The notes beneath the pieces are model-generated. The model did not search any database. It saw only the letters and a program-made list of their open reading frames with translations, and was not told where the DNA came from. From assembly GCF_027944005.1 (NCBI RefSeq), contig NZ_AP027204.1:248001-312000 (forward strand): a stretch of DNA of 64,000 nt, read 5' to 3'. Positions 33,493 to 42,307 of the stretch are shown here, piece by piece. This DNA comes from Polynucleobacter sp. SHI8 (GTDB lineage Bacteria; Pseudomonadota; Gammaproteobacteria; Burkholderiales; Burkholderiaceae). How positions within the stretch are numbered: position 1 is the stretch's first letter; each line of letters begins with the position of its first letter. The translations under genes were made by a program, and so were the position numbers.

Positions 33493-34527
33493 ATGAAAAA
33501 AGTTATCATTACCGGAATAACCGGACAAGATGGAGCATACCTTACAGAACTCTTGTTAAATAAAGGTTATGAAGTGTATGGAACATTTAGAAGGACAAGT
33601 TCGGTAAACTTTTGGCGCTTAGAAGAATTAAAGGTAAATGATAATCCTAGACTGCATTTGGTTGAGTATGATTTAACCGATTTGGGATCAACTATTTCAT
33701 TGGTTCAAAAAATTCAGCCAGATGAAATTTATAATCTTGCAGCTCAAAGTTTTGTAGGGGTATCTTTTGAGCAACCAACAACAACAGCGCAGATAACAGG
33801 TATTGGCCCATTGAATTTATTAGAAGCAATTCGCTTAATTAATCCCAAAATACGTTTTTATCAAGCATCCACCTCAGAAATGTTTGGTAAAGTCCAAGAA
33901 ATCCCTCAAAAAGAATCTACTCCTTTCTATCCAAGAAGTCCATATGGAGTTGCTAAGTTATATGCCCATTGGATGACTATCAACTATCGTGAGAGTTATG
34001 ATATATTTGGATGTAGTGGAATACTCTTCAACCATGAAAGCCCATTACGTGGACAGGAGTTTGTAACCCGAAAAATCTCAGATTCAGTTGCGAAAATCAA
34101 GCTTGGTAAGTTAGATATTTTAGAGCTAGGAAATATTGACGCAAAAAGGGATTGGGGATTTGCCAAGGAATATGTTGAAGGTATGTGGAGAATGTTGCAG
34201 GTTGATACTCCAGATACTTATGTTTTAGCAACGAATCGAACAGAAACAGTCCGTGATTTTGTTTCAATGGCCTTTAAGGGGGCTGGAATTTCATTAGAGT
34301 TTAAAGGAACAGCTGAAAACGAAGTTGCAATTGATGCTTCAAATGGTAAGACAGTTATGCGAGTTAATCCTAAATTTTACCGTCCAGCAGAGGTAGATCT
34401 TTTAATTGGAGATCCAACCCATGCCAAAGATAAATTAGGTTGGGAGCCTAAAACAAGCTTAGAAGAACTTTGTCAGATGATGGTCAATGAGGATATTCGC
34501 AGAAATGAAATAGGCTTTTCTTTTTAA
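33493..34527 (+). CDS. gmd: GDP-mannose 4,6-dehydratase
   Basis: 344 residues from the ATG at 33493, which has AAGGA six bases upstream (an in-frame TTG at 33469 would add eight residues). It is an extended SDR: T-G-I-T-G-Q-D-G-A-Y-L near the N-terminus, Q-A-S-T-S-E-M-F-G, and Y-P-R-S-P-Y-G-V-A-K with the catalytic tyrosine and lysine; N-H-E-S-P-L-R-G is also typical of Gmd. It makes GDP-4-keto-6-deoxymannose, the branch point for GDP-perosamine (aminotransferase) and GDP-D-rhamnose (next gene, overlapping by 1 bp). Confidence 0.95.
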   Translation: MKKVIITGITGQDGAYLTELLLNKGYEVYGTFRRTSSVNFWRLEELKVNDNPRLHLVEYDLTDLGSTISLVQKIQPDEIYNLAAQSFVGVSFEQPTTTAQITGIGPLNLLEAIRLINPKIRFYQASTSEMFGKVQEIPQKESTPFYPRSPYGVAKLYAHWMTINYRESYDIFGCSGILFNHESPLRGQEFVTRKISDSVAKIKLGKLDILELGNIDAKRDWGFAKEYVEGMWRMLQVDTPDTYVLATNRTETVRDFVSMAFKGAGISLEFKGTAENEVAIDASNGKTVMRVNPKFYRPAEVDLLIGDPTHAKDKLGWEPKTSLEELCQMMVNEDIRRNEIGFSF

Positions 34528-35378
34528 TGGAAACCCTGTTACTAACAGGAGCTGATGGTTTTACGGGTAAATATGTATCTGCTCAGGCCAAAAAAATGGG
34601 GTTCCTTGTTCACCATTTACGAGCCGACCTTACAGATTCAAAATCTATTCTTAGTGAGGTGAAAGAAGTCTCCCCTCAATATCTGATTCATCTTGCTGGA
34701 ATTAGTTCAGTGACACACTCTAATCAAGATGATTTTTACAAAGTAAATCTCTTTGGGGCACTTAATTTATTAGACACTCTTTTAGAAAACGCTCCCAAAA
34801 AAATCATTCTTGCTAGTAGCGCAAATGTTTACGGTAATATATCAAATGAATCTATAGAAGAGAACCAACTACCTCAACCAGTGAACCATTATGCAATGAG
34901 TAAGTTGTCCATGGAGTTGATGGCAAAGAATTATTTGGATAAATTACCCATAGTTATAACTCGCCCTTTCAACTATACCGGGGTAGGGCATGACTTGAGA
35001 TTTGTCATTCCTAAATTAGTAGATCATTTTCAAAAAAAAGAACCCTTTATTGAACTTGGTAATTTAGACGTTGATCGAGAATATAACGACGTCAGGATGA
35101 TGAGTAATATGTATATTCATTTGCTTGAGAAAGGAGTGAGTGGTCAAACGTACAATCTATGCACAGGTAAAACGTATTCACTCAGGTATGTCATCGATCG
35201 ATTAGAAAAGCTTGCAAATCATAAAATAGAAGTGATAGTTAATCCCAAATTTGTGAGAGCTAATGAAGTAAAGATACTATCTGGTGCACCAGTTAAAATT
35301 AAAAGTACTTTAGGTCAGTATCAAGAATTTGAACTTGATGAGACCCTATCATGGATGTTGGAAAACCAATCTCAATGA
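34527..35378 (+). CDS. rmd: GDP-6-deoxy-D-mannose (GDP-D-rhamnose) reductase, Rmd-like
   Basis: 283 residues, extended SDR: T-G-A-D-G-F-T-G near the N-terminus, H-L-A-G-I-S-S-V, catalytic S-S-A-N-V-Y-G and Y-A-M-S-K. Rmd proteins reduce GDP-4-keto-6-deoxymannose to GDP-D-rhamnose and usually sit next to gmd, as here. A reductase giving GDP-6-deoxy-talose would look alike. It overlaps gmd by 1 bp and the following glycosyltransferase by 4 bp. Confidence 0.8.
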   Translation: METLLLTGADGFTGKYVSAQAKKMGFLVHHLRADLTDSKSILSEVKEVSPQYLIHLAGISSVTHSNQDDFYKVNLFGALNLLDTLLENAPKKIILASSANVYGNISNESIEENQLPQPVNHYAMSKLSMELMAKNYLDKLPIVITRPFNYTGVGHDLRFVIPKLVDHFQKKEPFIELGNLDVDREYNDVRMMSNMYIHLLEKGVSGQTYNLCTGKTYSLRYVIDRLEKLANHKIEVIVNPKFVRANEVKILSGAPVKIKSTLGQYQEFELDETLSWMLENQSQ

Positions 35379-36517
35379 AAATAGGTGTTGACGCTAGGCT
35401 TCTTGGAGAATCTTTAACAGGTATTGGCAGGTACACCTTTGAGATGTCAAAACAGTTTGTCGACGAGTTCGAAAAAGACCACCAATTTATTTTTTATGCA
35501 TCAAAAAAAGTTCCAATCACTATTTCAAATCGACTGAGCGATTTTCGTTTTAAAACATCTAGTGCAAACTCGCGAGTTGAGAGAATGATTTGGTCTCAAA
35601 CAAAACTTCCATATTGGGCAAATAATGATCAAGTAGATCTTTTTTGGGGGCCTACTCATCGATTGCCGAATTTCTTATCTTCTAAAATTGCCAGAGTAGT
35701 AACAGTCCATGACTTAGTATGGAAATATACTCCGGAAACGATGCGTAAATTAAGTTTAAGTGTAGAGAAGCATTTAATGCCAAGTGCAATTTCTCAAGCC
35801 GATCTAATTATTGCGGATTCTGAAAGTACCGCCGAAGGAATTAGAGAGACTTTTCCAAACTTTAAGGACAAAGTTCGGGTTGTTCATTTGGGAGTTTCTG
35901 AAATGCCAAAATCAAATGGATTAGATAGTATGTTGAAGTTAGGAATTACTAAGCCCTATATTTTATTTGTTGGAACATTAGAGCCTAGAAAAAATTTAGC
36001 TAGACTTCTAGAGTCTTTTTCAAACACTTCTGATGAGATAAAAAAAAGTGTAAGTCTAGTGATAGTTGGTGGTAAGGGATGGGGGAATATCAATCTTGAT
36101 GAAGAAATTAAGAGATGTAATCTAGGTCAATCAGTTAAAGTTCTCGGATTTGTAGAAGATAATCAATTATCAACTTTATATTCTGAAGCATTATTTTTGG
36201 CAATGCCTTCTTTGTATGAGGGCTTTGGTTTGCCAATTTTAGAAGCTATGTCTTTTGGCACGCCGGTTCTAACATCTAACGTTTCATCAATGCCTGAGGT
36301 TTTAGGAAGTGGTGGCATAGTTGTTAATCCTTTATCAGTGAATGAAATGACTGGAGCAATTGAAACACTTATTCTTAATAACGATCTAAGAACTCAGTTG
36401 GGAAATAATGCAAAAATAGAATCCACCAAGTTCTCTTGGAAAAAAGCAGCAAATAGTGCTATCGAAATATTTGAAGAAGCGCTAGAAATTCGTAAAAGTA
36501 AAATCAATTCAATTTAA
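35375..36517 (+). CDS. Glycosyltransferase family 4
   Basis: 380 residues from the ATG at 35375, which overlaps the rmd-like stop as ATGA; an in-frame ATG at 35351 is less likely because family similarity begins K-I-G-V-D-A-R-L-L. GT-B fold: G-I-G-R-Y-T near the N-terminus, the donor domain with V-G-T-L-E-P-R-K-N-L, and the S-L-Y-E-G-F-G-L-P-I-L-E-A motif. The type is common for mannosyl- and rhamnosyltransferases of O-chain synthesis, consistent with the GDP-sugar genes just upstream. Confidence 0.88.
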   Translation: MKIGVDARLLGESLTGIGRYTFEMSKQFVDEFEKDHQFIFYASKKVPITISNRLSDFRFKTSSANSRVERMIWSQTKLPYWANNDQVDLFWGPTHRLPNFLSSKIARVVTVHDLVWKYTPETMRKLSLSVEKHLMPSAISQADLIIADSESTAEGIRETFPNFKDKVRVVHLGVSEMPKSNGLDSMLKLGITKPYILFVGTLEPRKNLARLLESFSNTSDEIKKSVSLVIVGGKGWGNINLDEEIKRCNLGQSVKVLGFVEDNQLSTLYSEALFLAMPSLYEGFGLPILEAMSFGTPVLTSNVSSMPEVLGSGGIVVNPLSVNEMTGAIETLILNNDLRTQLGNNAKIESTKFSWKKAANSAIEIFEEALEIRKSKINSI

Positions 36518-36519
36518 CT

Positions 36520-37623
36520 ATGAAGGTCCTTCATTTTTACAAGACATATTTTCCGGATACTTTTGGTGGGGTAGAACAATTTATTTTTGAATTATCAAAT
36601 GGACTTTCAGCAAATGATGTAGCCTCCAATGTTCTTTCCTTAAGTTCGAATATACAAACCAATGTTGAAGACTCCGGAAATGAAAAATACAGAGTTAAAA
36701 CAAACTTTAAAATTGCCTCAACGGATTTTTCTATATCTGCATTTAAAGAATTTAAACGTTTATCAAATCAGGCAGATATAATTCATTATCATTTTCCTTG
36801 GCCATTTATGGACTTGGTTCATTTTGCAAGCCAAGTCAAAAAACCTAGTGTTGTGACCTATCATTCGGATATTATTCGTCAGAAAAACTTACTGTTGCTT
36901 TATCGACCGTTAATGAATTTTTTTTTAAATGATGTGGATGCCATTACCGTATCTTCTCCAAATTACTTAAATTCAAGTGCAATACTTCAAAAATATAAAA
37001 GTAAAGTTGAAGTTATTCCTTTTGGAATATCTGATAAAAAAATCAACTCACAAAATGATAAGCACGCCTACTGGAAAAATCTTCTTGGAGATCGCTTTTT
37101 TTTATTCTTGGGTGTGCATCGATACTACAAAGGACTTCATTATTTGATGGATGCCTTGGCAATCGAGGAGTTTCCGATTGTGATTGCTGGAGACGGGCCT
37201 CAAACAAAGGAGTTAATCGAACTTGCCCAAAAAAATAATCTTAAAAAGATTCAATTTATTGGTGAAATATCAGATGAAGATAAGGATGCTATTTTTCAGT
37301 TAAGTTATGCATTTGTTTTTCCCTCTCATTTGCGTTCTGAGTCATTTGGCTTATCTCTTCTTGAGGCAGCGATGTACGGCAAGCCGATGATTTCCTGCGA
37401 CATTGGTACTGGGACAAGCTTTATCAATCTCAACAATGAAACGGGTATCGTTGTTCCACCAGAAAGTGCCCCTGCTTTACAGGAAGCAATGTCTTGTATG
37501 TGGAGTAACCCAGTTGATGCTGAGCGCATGGGTACAGCTGCACGACAGAGATATTTAAATATATTTACAAAAGAGACGATGTGTCAAAGATACTTAGACT
37601 TGTATAAAAAACTCATTGACTAG
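36520..37623 (+). CDS. Glycosyltransferase family 4
   Basis: 367 residues with a clear GT4 plan: Y-F-P-D-T-F-G-G-V-E-Q-F near the N-terminus, a donor domain with F-L-G-V-H-R-Y-Y-K-G-L and I-A-G-D-G-P, and the motif S-E-S-F-G-L-S-L-L-E-A-A. It is the last gene of the 18-gene plus-strand operon; its stop directly abuts the stop of the convergent initiating transferase gene, with no intergenic bases and no visible terminator. Confidence 0.9.
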   Translation: MKVLHFYKTYFPDTFGGVEQFIFELSNGLSANDVASNVLSLSSNIQTNVEDSGNEKYRVKTNFKIASTDFSISAFKEFKRLSNQADIIHYHFPWPFMDLVHFASQVKKPSVVTYHSDIIRQKNLLLLYRPLMNFFLNDVDAITVSSPNYLNSSAILQKYKSKVEVIPFGISDKKINSQNDKHAYWKNLLGDRFFLFLGVHRYYKGLHYLMDALAIEEFPIVIAGDGPQTKELIELAQKNNLKKIQFIGEISDEDKDAIFQLSYAFVFPSHLRSESFGLSLLEAAMYGKPMISCDIGTGTSFINLNNETGIVVPPESAPALQEAMSCMWSNPVDAERMGTAARQRYLNIFTKETMCQRYLDLYKKLID

Positions 37624-38706
37624 TTATTTAAGCCAAGTAGGCACTTTAAAACAAATGATTGTTTTAAAAATATAAATATAAAAGAAAATAAAAACTAGCA
37701 GCATACTAGTCATTAATAAAGTAGAGTTCCAAAAAAGACAGGCGGGTATAACTGCAAAAGCATGCAAACACCAAAGGTAGGGGGAGGTTCTTGCATTTGC
37801 GGACGTAGAAACAATATCCCCTTTTTCTTGATCTTCCCAGCGGACAACTCTGCGGTAAATAAGTGAGTGCAGGTGCATATTATCGGCAATACTTGGACTT
37901 TTTTGTTGATGAAAAACACGACGCCAAATTGTAAATAATGTTTCTACAGTGGGATAAGCATTAACTAATAAAGCAAATATTGGTGATACAGAATCATTTC
38001 TTGCAACTAGTAAGACAGATAAAAAAGCTACCCAAAAACCTAAAAGGTATGCTCCCCCATCGCCTAAAAATATCTGCCCTTTTGGATAGTTCCAAAAAAA
38101 GAAGCCTAAAACCGCTCCAATCATTGCTAAACCCAAGACAAAGATGATTGGATCATTCGCCTTAAAGCCAACATAAGATATAGTAATGAAACTTAACAAA
38201 GCCACAACGCTCGCAAGTCCATTAAAACCATCAATGATGTTATAGGCATTTGATATTCCACAAATGGCGAATGCTGTAAACAGAATAGATATGAGTGTAA
38301 TTTGGAAAATGTGATCCAAGAAACTAAAGCCAGTATGTGTAATCCAACCATCAAATAAGTAGCCCGCTATTAGAGCGGAACATGCAGTCCCAATGAGTCG
38401 TATCAATATTCCAGCGCGCTTAGTAACGTCTTCAGCTATTCCAACAAAAAAAGCTGGAATACTAGCTATGGTTAAAAGTAATAATTCTGTTCCGCCAAGG
38501 TCTTCTAAAAAAAATCTAGCAACGCCAGCAGTTAAGATGGATAGGAAAAGAGCCAAGCCCCCAACTCGAGAAATGTTAGTGTTATGAAACTTTTGAGGAG
38601 AATTAAAGTCCATATCTCCAGTGAAGCGGTTATGCAAATGGGTGTAACGCACTAATAGAGTGGTTATTAAAAAGCTAATTAAAAAAGATATTGCTAAGGT
38701 ATTCAA
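37624..38706 (-). CDS. WecA/WbpL-like undecaprenyl-phosphate sugar-1-phosphate transferase
   Basis: 360 residues and about ten membrane segments in the MraY/WecA superfamily. Family motifs are visible: N-A-Y-N-I-I-D-G-F-N-G-L-A (Mg2+ and substrate binding) and F-L-G-D-G-G-A-Y-L-L-G-F. It transfers a HexNAc-1-phosphate to undecaprenyl phosphate to start O-chain synthesis, the expected first step for an ABC-exported polymer. It is transcribed against both neighbouring gene groups. Confidence 0.88.
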   Translation of the reverse strand: MNTLAISFLISFLITTLLVRYTHLHNRFTGDMDFNSPQKFHNTNISRVGGLALFLSILTAGVARFFLEDLGGTELLLLTIASIPAFFVGIAEDVTKRAGILIRLIGTACSALIAGYLFDGWITHTGFSFLDHIFQITLISILFTAFAICGISNAYNIIDGFNGLASVVALLSFITISYVGFKANDPIIFVLGLAMIGAVLGFFFWNYPKGQIFLGDGGAYLLGFWVAFLSVLLVARNDSVSPIFALLVNAYPTVETLFTIWRRVFHQQKSPSIADNMHLHSLIYRRVVRWEDQEKGDIVSTSANARTSPYLWCLHAFAVIPACLFWNSTLLMTSMLLVFIFFYIYIFKTIICFKVPTWLK

Positions 38707-38825
38707 ATTGTATTTAGAGTTGGCTTAATAAAAATAATAAACTTATAATAGTTTAATGATAAGTAAAATAAAAAAATTATTAATAAATCTATTGTAATCA
38801 ATAATATATACCTAATATTTAAAAA

Positions 38826-39887
38826 ATGATTTTAATTACCGGTGGTGCTGGATTTATTGGTGGCAACTTCATAATAGACTGGTTAGATCAACCAAACGCT
38901 GATTCAGTGAGCAACCTTGATTGTTTAACTTACGCTGGAAATCTAACTACCCTAAATTCGGTTAGGCAAAATAAAAATTATCGTTTTTTTCATGGAAATA
39001 TCGGTGATAAAGCATTAGTTTCCAATTTATTTAAAGAACATCAGCCGCAAGCAATTGTTAATTTTGCAGCTGAAAGCCACGTGGATCGATCCATCCATGG
39101 TCCAGGGAAGTTCATTCAAACTAACATTGTAGGAACTTTCAACCTTTTAGAGTGCGCAAGAGCGTATTGGAGTGATTTGCCTCAATCTGAGAAATCCTCA
39201 TTTAGATTCTTACATGTATCAACAGATGAAGTTTATGGTTCTTTAGGCCCTAATGATCCACCATTCACTGAAAAACATCCATATGAACCTAATAGTCCGT
39301 ATTCAGCATCTAAAGCCGCATCAGATCATTTAGTACGAGCTTGGTTCCATACTTATGGATTCCCTGTTTTAACCACTAACTGCTCAAATAATTATGGCCC
39401 TTACCATTTCCCGGAAAAGCTCATTCCTCTATGCATTCTGAATGCCTTAAATGGCAAACCCCTTCCAATTTATGGCGATGGGCAACAAATTAGGGATTGG
39501 CTCTATGTAAAAGATCATTGTGCTGCTATTCGAACAGTGTTAGAAAAGGGAACTTTAGGTGAGACCTATAACATTGGGGGCTGGAACGAAAAAGCTAATA
39601 TTGACGTAGTCAAGCAAATTTGTATCATTTTGGATGAGCTACAACCAAGATCAGATGGTAAGTCGTATGCAGAGCAAATCACGTTTGTGAAAGATCGCCC
39701 AGGTCATGATCGCCGGTATGCCATTGATGCATCAAAAATTGAACGAGAGCTCGGATGGAAACCCGCCGAAACATTTGAGACAGGTATCCGAAAAACTGTC
39801 CAATGGTATTTGGATAATCCAAAATGGGTTGAAGGTGTTGTCAGCGGGTCATACCGTCAGTGGATTGATAAACAATACACTAATTAA
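38826..39887 (+). CDS. rfbB: dTDP-glucose 4,6-dehydratase
   Basis: 353 residues, extended SDR: T-G-G-A-G-F-I-G at the N-terminus, A-A-E-S-H-V-D-R-S-I, S-T-D-E-V-Y-G, and the catalytic Y-S-A-S-K. It makes dTDP-4-keto-6-deoxyglucose in the dTDP-L-rhamnose pathway, being first of the rfbB-rfbD-rfbA-rfbC set. It is divergent from the WecA-like gene, with 119 bp of AT-rich sequence between that presumably holds both promoters. Confidence 0.97.
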   Translation: MILITGGAGFIGGNFIIDWLDQPNADSVSNLDCLTYAGNLTTLNSVRQNKNYRFFHGNIGDKALVSNLFKEHQPQAIVNFAAESHVDRSIHGPGKFIQTNIVGTFNLLECARAYWSDLPQSEKSSFRFLHVSTDEVYGSLGPNDPPFTEKHPYEPNSPYSASKAASDHLVRAWFHTYGFPVLTTNCSNNYGPYHFPEKLIPLCILNALNGKPLPIYGDGQQIRDWLYVKDHCAAIRTVLEKGTLGETYNIGGWNEKANIDVVKQICIILDELQPRSDGKSYAEQITFVKDRPGHDRRYAIDASKIERELGWKPAETFETGIRKTVQWYLDNPKWVEGVVSGSYRQWIDKQYTN

Positions 39888-39917
39888 TAATTTCTAATCG
39901 ATAAATTAATACAAGAT

Positions 39918-40826
39918 ATGAATATATTGGTATTTGGTAAAGATGGACAAGTTGGCAAAGCTTTACAAAACCAATTGATTAATACACCTCACACATCTTA
40001 TGTTGGTCGATCAGAATGCGATCTTTCAAAAAGTGAGCAAATCCAAGCAACTTTAAATCAATATCAACCACAAATTATTATTAATGCTTCAGCATATACA
40101 GCAGTAGATCAAGCTGAGAAAGAGCCGGATCTAGCACATGCTATCAATGGAATCGCACCTAGTATCATGGCTGAGTATATTTCTAATGTTCACGGTGGAG
40201 TCTTCATTCATTATTCAACCGATTATGTGTTTGACGGATTAAAGCAATCTCTTTATCAAGAAACGGATACCCCAAACCCTTTAAGTCAATATGGCAAAAG
40301 TAAACTTGCAGGTGAAAATAAAATACAAGAAATTTTTAAATCAAATCCAAATTCAACGGCTAGATATTTGATTTTAAGAACGAGTTGGGTTTATGGCGAT
40401 GGTGGTAATTTTATTAAAACGATGCTTCGATTAGCCTCTGAAAGAGATCAACTTAAAGTGATCGCCGATCAATATGGTGTCCCATCTAGTGCAGATTGGT
40501 TGGCACAAAAAGCAATTGACTTGTTATCGAGTGATGTAAAGAGCGGTATTTATCATACGGTTACAGATGGTGAGACTACATGGCATGGTCTAGCAAGTTT
40601 TGTTGTTCAAACGGCCACGGAACTAGGCTATCCGATTAAAGTTGCTCATGATGCGATTCAGGCAATTCCAGCAACGGATTACCCTTTACCAGCACCAAGA
40701 CCTTACAATTCAAGAATGAATAACCGTAAATTAAAAGATGCTCTTCACGTAGAACATTTCCCTCAATGGAAAGATCAAGTAGCCGAGTATGTTAAAAAGG
40801 TAGTATCTGAACAAAAATCATATTGA
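39918..40826 (+). CDS. rfbD: dTDP-4-dehydrorhamnose reductase
   Basis: 302 residues: N-terminal G-K-D-G-Q-V-G-K-A-L cofactor site, N-A-S-A-Y-T-A-V-D-Q-A-E, S-T-D-Y-V-F-D-G and the catalytic Y-G-K-S-K. It performs the last step of dTDP-L-rhamnose synthesis. It lies 30 bp after rfbB and 4 bp before rfbA in one operon. Confidence 0.96.
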   Translation: MNILVFGKDGQVGKALQNQLINTPHTSYVGRSECDLSKSEQIQATLNQYQPQIIINASAYTAVDQAEKEPDLAHAINGIAPSIMAEYISNVHGGVFIHYSTDYVFDGLKQSLYQETDTPNPLSQYGKSKLAGENKIQEIFKSNPNSTARYLILRTSWVYGDGGNFIKTMLRLASERDQLKVIADQYGVPSSADWLAQKAIDLLSSDVKSGIYHTVTDGETTWHGLASFVVQTATELGYPIKVAHDAIQAIPATDYPLPAPRPYNSRMNNRKLKDALHVEHFPQWKDQVAEYVKKVVSEQKSY

Positions 40827-40830
40827 ATCA

Positions 40831-41733
40831 ATGAATTTCACAAAAAGTATCTCAAATCGAAAAGGCATTATTTTGGCAGGTGGCTCTGGTACACGTTTGT
40901 ATCCAGTGACTCAAGCTGTCTCAAAACAGCTCATGCCTGTGTACGACAAGCCTATGGTGTATTACCCATTAACAACCCTGATGTTGGCAGGTATTCGAGA
41001 AATTCTTCTCATCTCTACTCCACAAGACACCGCTCGATTTAAAGAATTGTTAGGTGATGGATCTCAGTTGGGACTATCCATTGATTATCAAGTTCAACCT
41101 TCCCCAGAAGGCCTTGCTCAAGCATTTGTGTTGGGAAAGAATTTTGTCAACAATCATTCAAGCGCTCTGATTTTAGGAGATAACATTTTTTATGGTCATG
41201 AGTTGGCAGATCAACTTCGAGCTGTAAATCATCAAGATTCTGGAGCAACTGTATTCGCTTATCATGTCTCAGATCCAGAGAGATATGGGGTTGTAGAGTT
41301 TGATGGTGACTTTAAAGCAATCTCTATAGAAGAAAAGCCATTAAATCCTAAAAGTAATTATGCTGTTACAGGGCTTTATTTTTATGATGAGCAAGTTTGC
41401 GATATTGCAGCTTCCCTCAAGCTGAGCGCTAGAGGAGAATATGAAATTACAGACGTCAATCGTATTTACCTAGAACAACAACAACTACAAGTAGAGATTA
41501 TGGGAAGAGGATATGCATGGTTGGATACAGGAACTCATGACTCTTTGCTTGAAGCCGCCGGGTTTATATCCACTTTACAAAAACGTCAAGGTTTGATGGT
41601 GGCTTGTCCAGAAGAAATTGCATTTCATCAAGGTTGGATTAGTACAGAAGATGTTGAAAAACTTGCACATCCCTTAAAGAAAAATGCCTATGGTCAATAT
41701 TTATTAAAAATGCTTACAGAGCACATAACCTAA
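40831..41733 (+). CDS. rfbA: Glucose-1-phosphate thymidylyltransferase
   Basis: 300 residues with the nucleotidyltransferase signature G-I-I-L-A-G-G-S-G-T-R-L-Y-P-V-T, then Y-D-K-P-M-V-Y-Y-P and the metal-binding L-G-D-N-I-F-Y-G. It makes dTDP-glucose and is the usual feedback point of the rhamnose pathway. Confidence 0.97.
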   Translation: MNFTKSISNRKGIILAGGSGTRLYPVTQAVSKQLMPVYDKPMVYYPLTTLMLAGIREILLISTPQDTARFKELLGDGSQLGLSIDYQVQPSPEGLAQAFVLGKNFVNNHSSALILGDNIFYGHELADQLRAVNHQDSGATVFAYHVSDPERYGVVEFDGDFKAISIEEKPLNPKSNYAVTGLYFYDEQVCDIAASLKLSARGEYEITDVNRIYLEQQQLQVEIMGRGYAWLDTGTHDSLLEAAGFISTLQKRQGLMVACPEEIAFHQGWISTEDVEKLAHPLKKNAYGQYLLKMLTEHIT

Positions 41734-41746
41734 AAGAATTGATTCG

Positions 41747-42307
41747 ATGCCTATCATCGTTACCCCAACAAAAGAAATACCCGACGTACTCATCATTGAG
41801 CCCAAAGTTTTTGGAGATGATAGAGGCTGGTTTTTTGAGTCATTTAATCAAAAAGAGTTTTCTAAAAAAACTGGCATTCAAAAACCATTCGTTCAAGATA
41901 ATCATTCATTCTCAAAGCAATACATTCTAAGAGGATTGCATTATCAGATGGAGCAAACTCAGGGAAAATTAGTGCGTGTCACGCAAGGAAGAGTGTTTGA
42001 TGTAGCTGTTGATCTAAGACAAAATTCTCCCACCTATGGAAAATGGACAGGGGTTGAACTAAGTGGAGAAAACCAACGACAGTTCTGGGTTCCAGAAGGC
42101 TTTGCTCATGGTTTTGTGGTTTTATCAGATGAGGCTCATTTTCTTTATAAAACTACTGATTATTGGCATCAAGCCAGTGAGCAATGCATTATTTGGAACG
42201 ACACAACTTTAAATATTGATTGGCATCTACCAGAAGGTGTTTCACCTAATTTAAATCCTAAAGATGCTTTAGGTAAAGCTTGGGAGCAATCGATTAAATT
42301 TGTTTAA
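41747..42307 (+). CDS. rfbC: dTDP-4-dehydrorhamnose 3,5-epimerase
   Basis: 186 residues, cupin fold: F-G-D-D-R-G-W-F-F-E-S-F near the N-terminus, the conserved R-G-L-H-Y-Q, and W-V-P-E-G-F-A-H-G-F. It completes a full rfbBDAC set, so the cell can make dTDP-L-rhamnose in addition to the GDP-sugars. The stop overlaps the end of the convergent ligase-like gene by 4 bp. Confidence 0.96.
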   Translation: MPIIVTPTKEIPDVLIIEPKVFGDDRGWFFESFNQKEFSKKTGIQKPFVQDNHSFSKQYILRGLHYQMEQTQGKLVRVTQGRVFDVAVDLRQNSPTYGKWTGVELSGENQRQFWVPEGFAHGFVVLSDEAHFLYKTTDYWHQASEQCIIWNDTTLNIDWHLPEGVSPNLNPKDALGKAWEQSIKFV

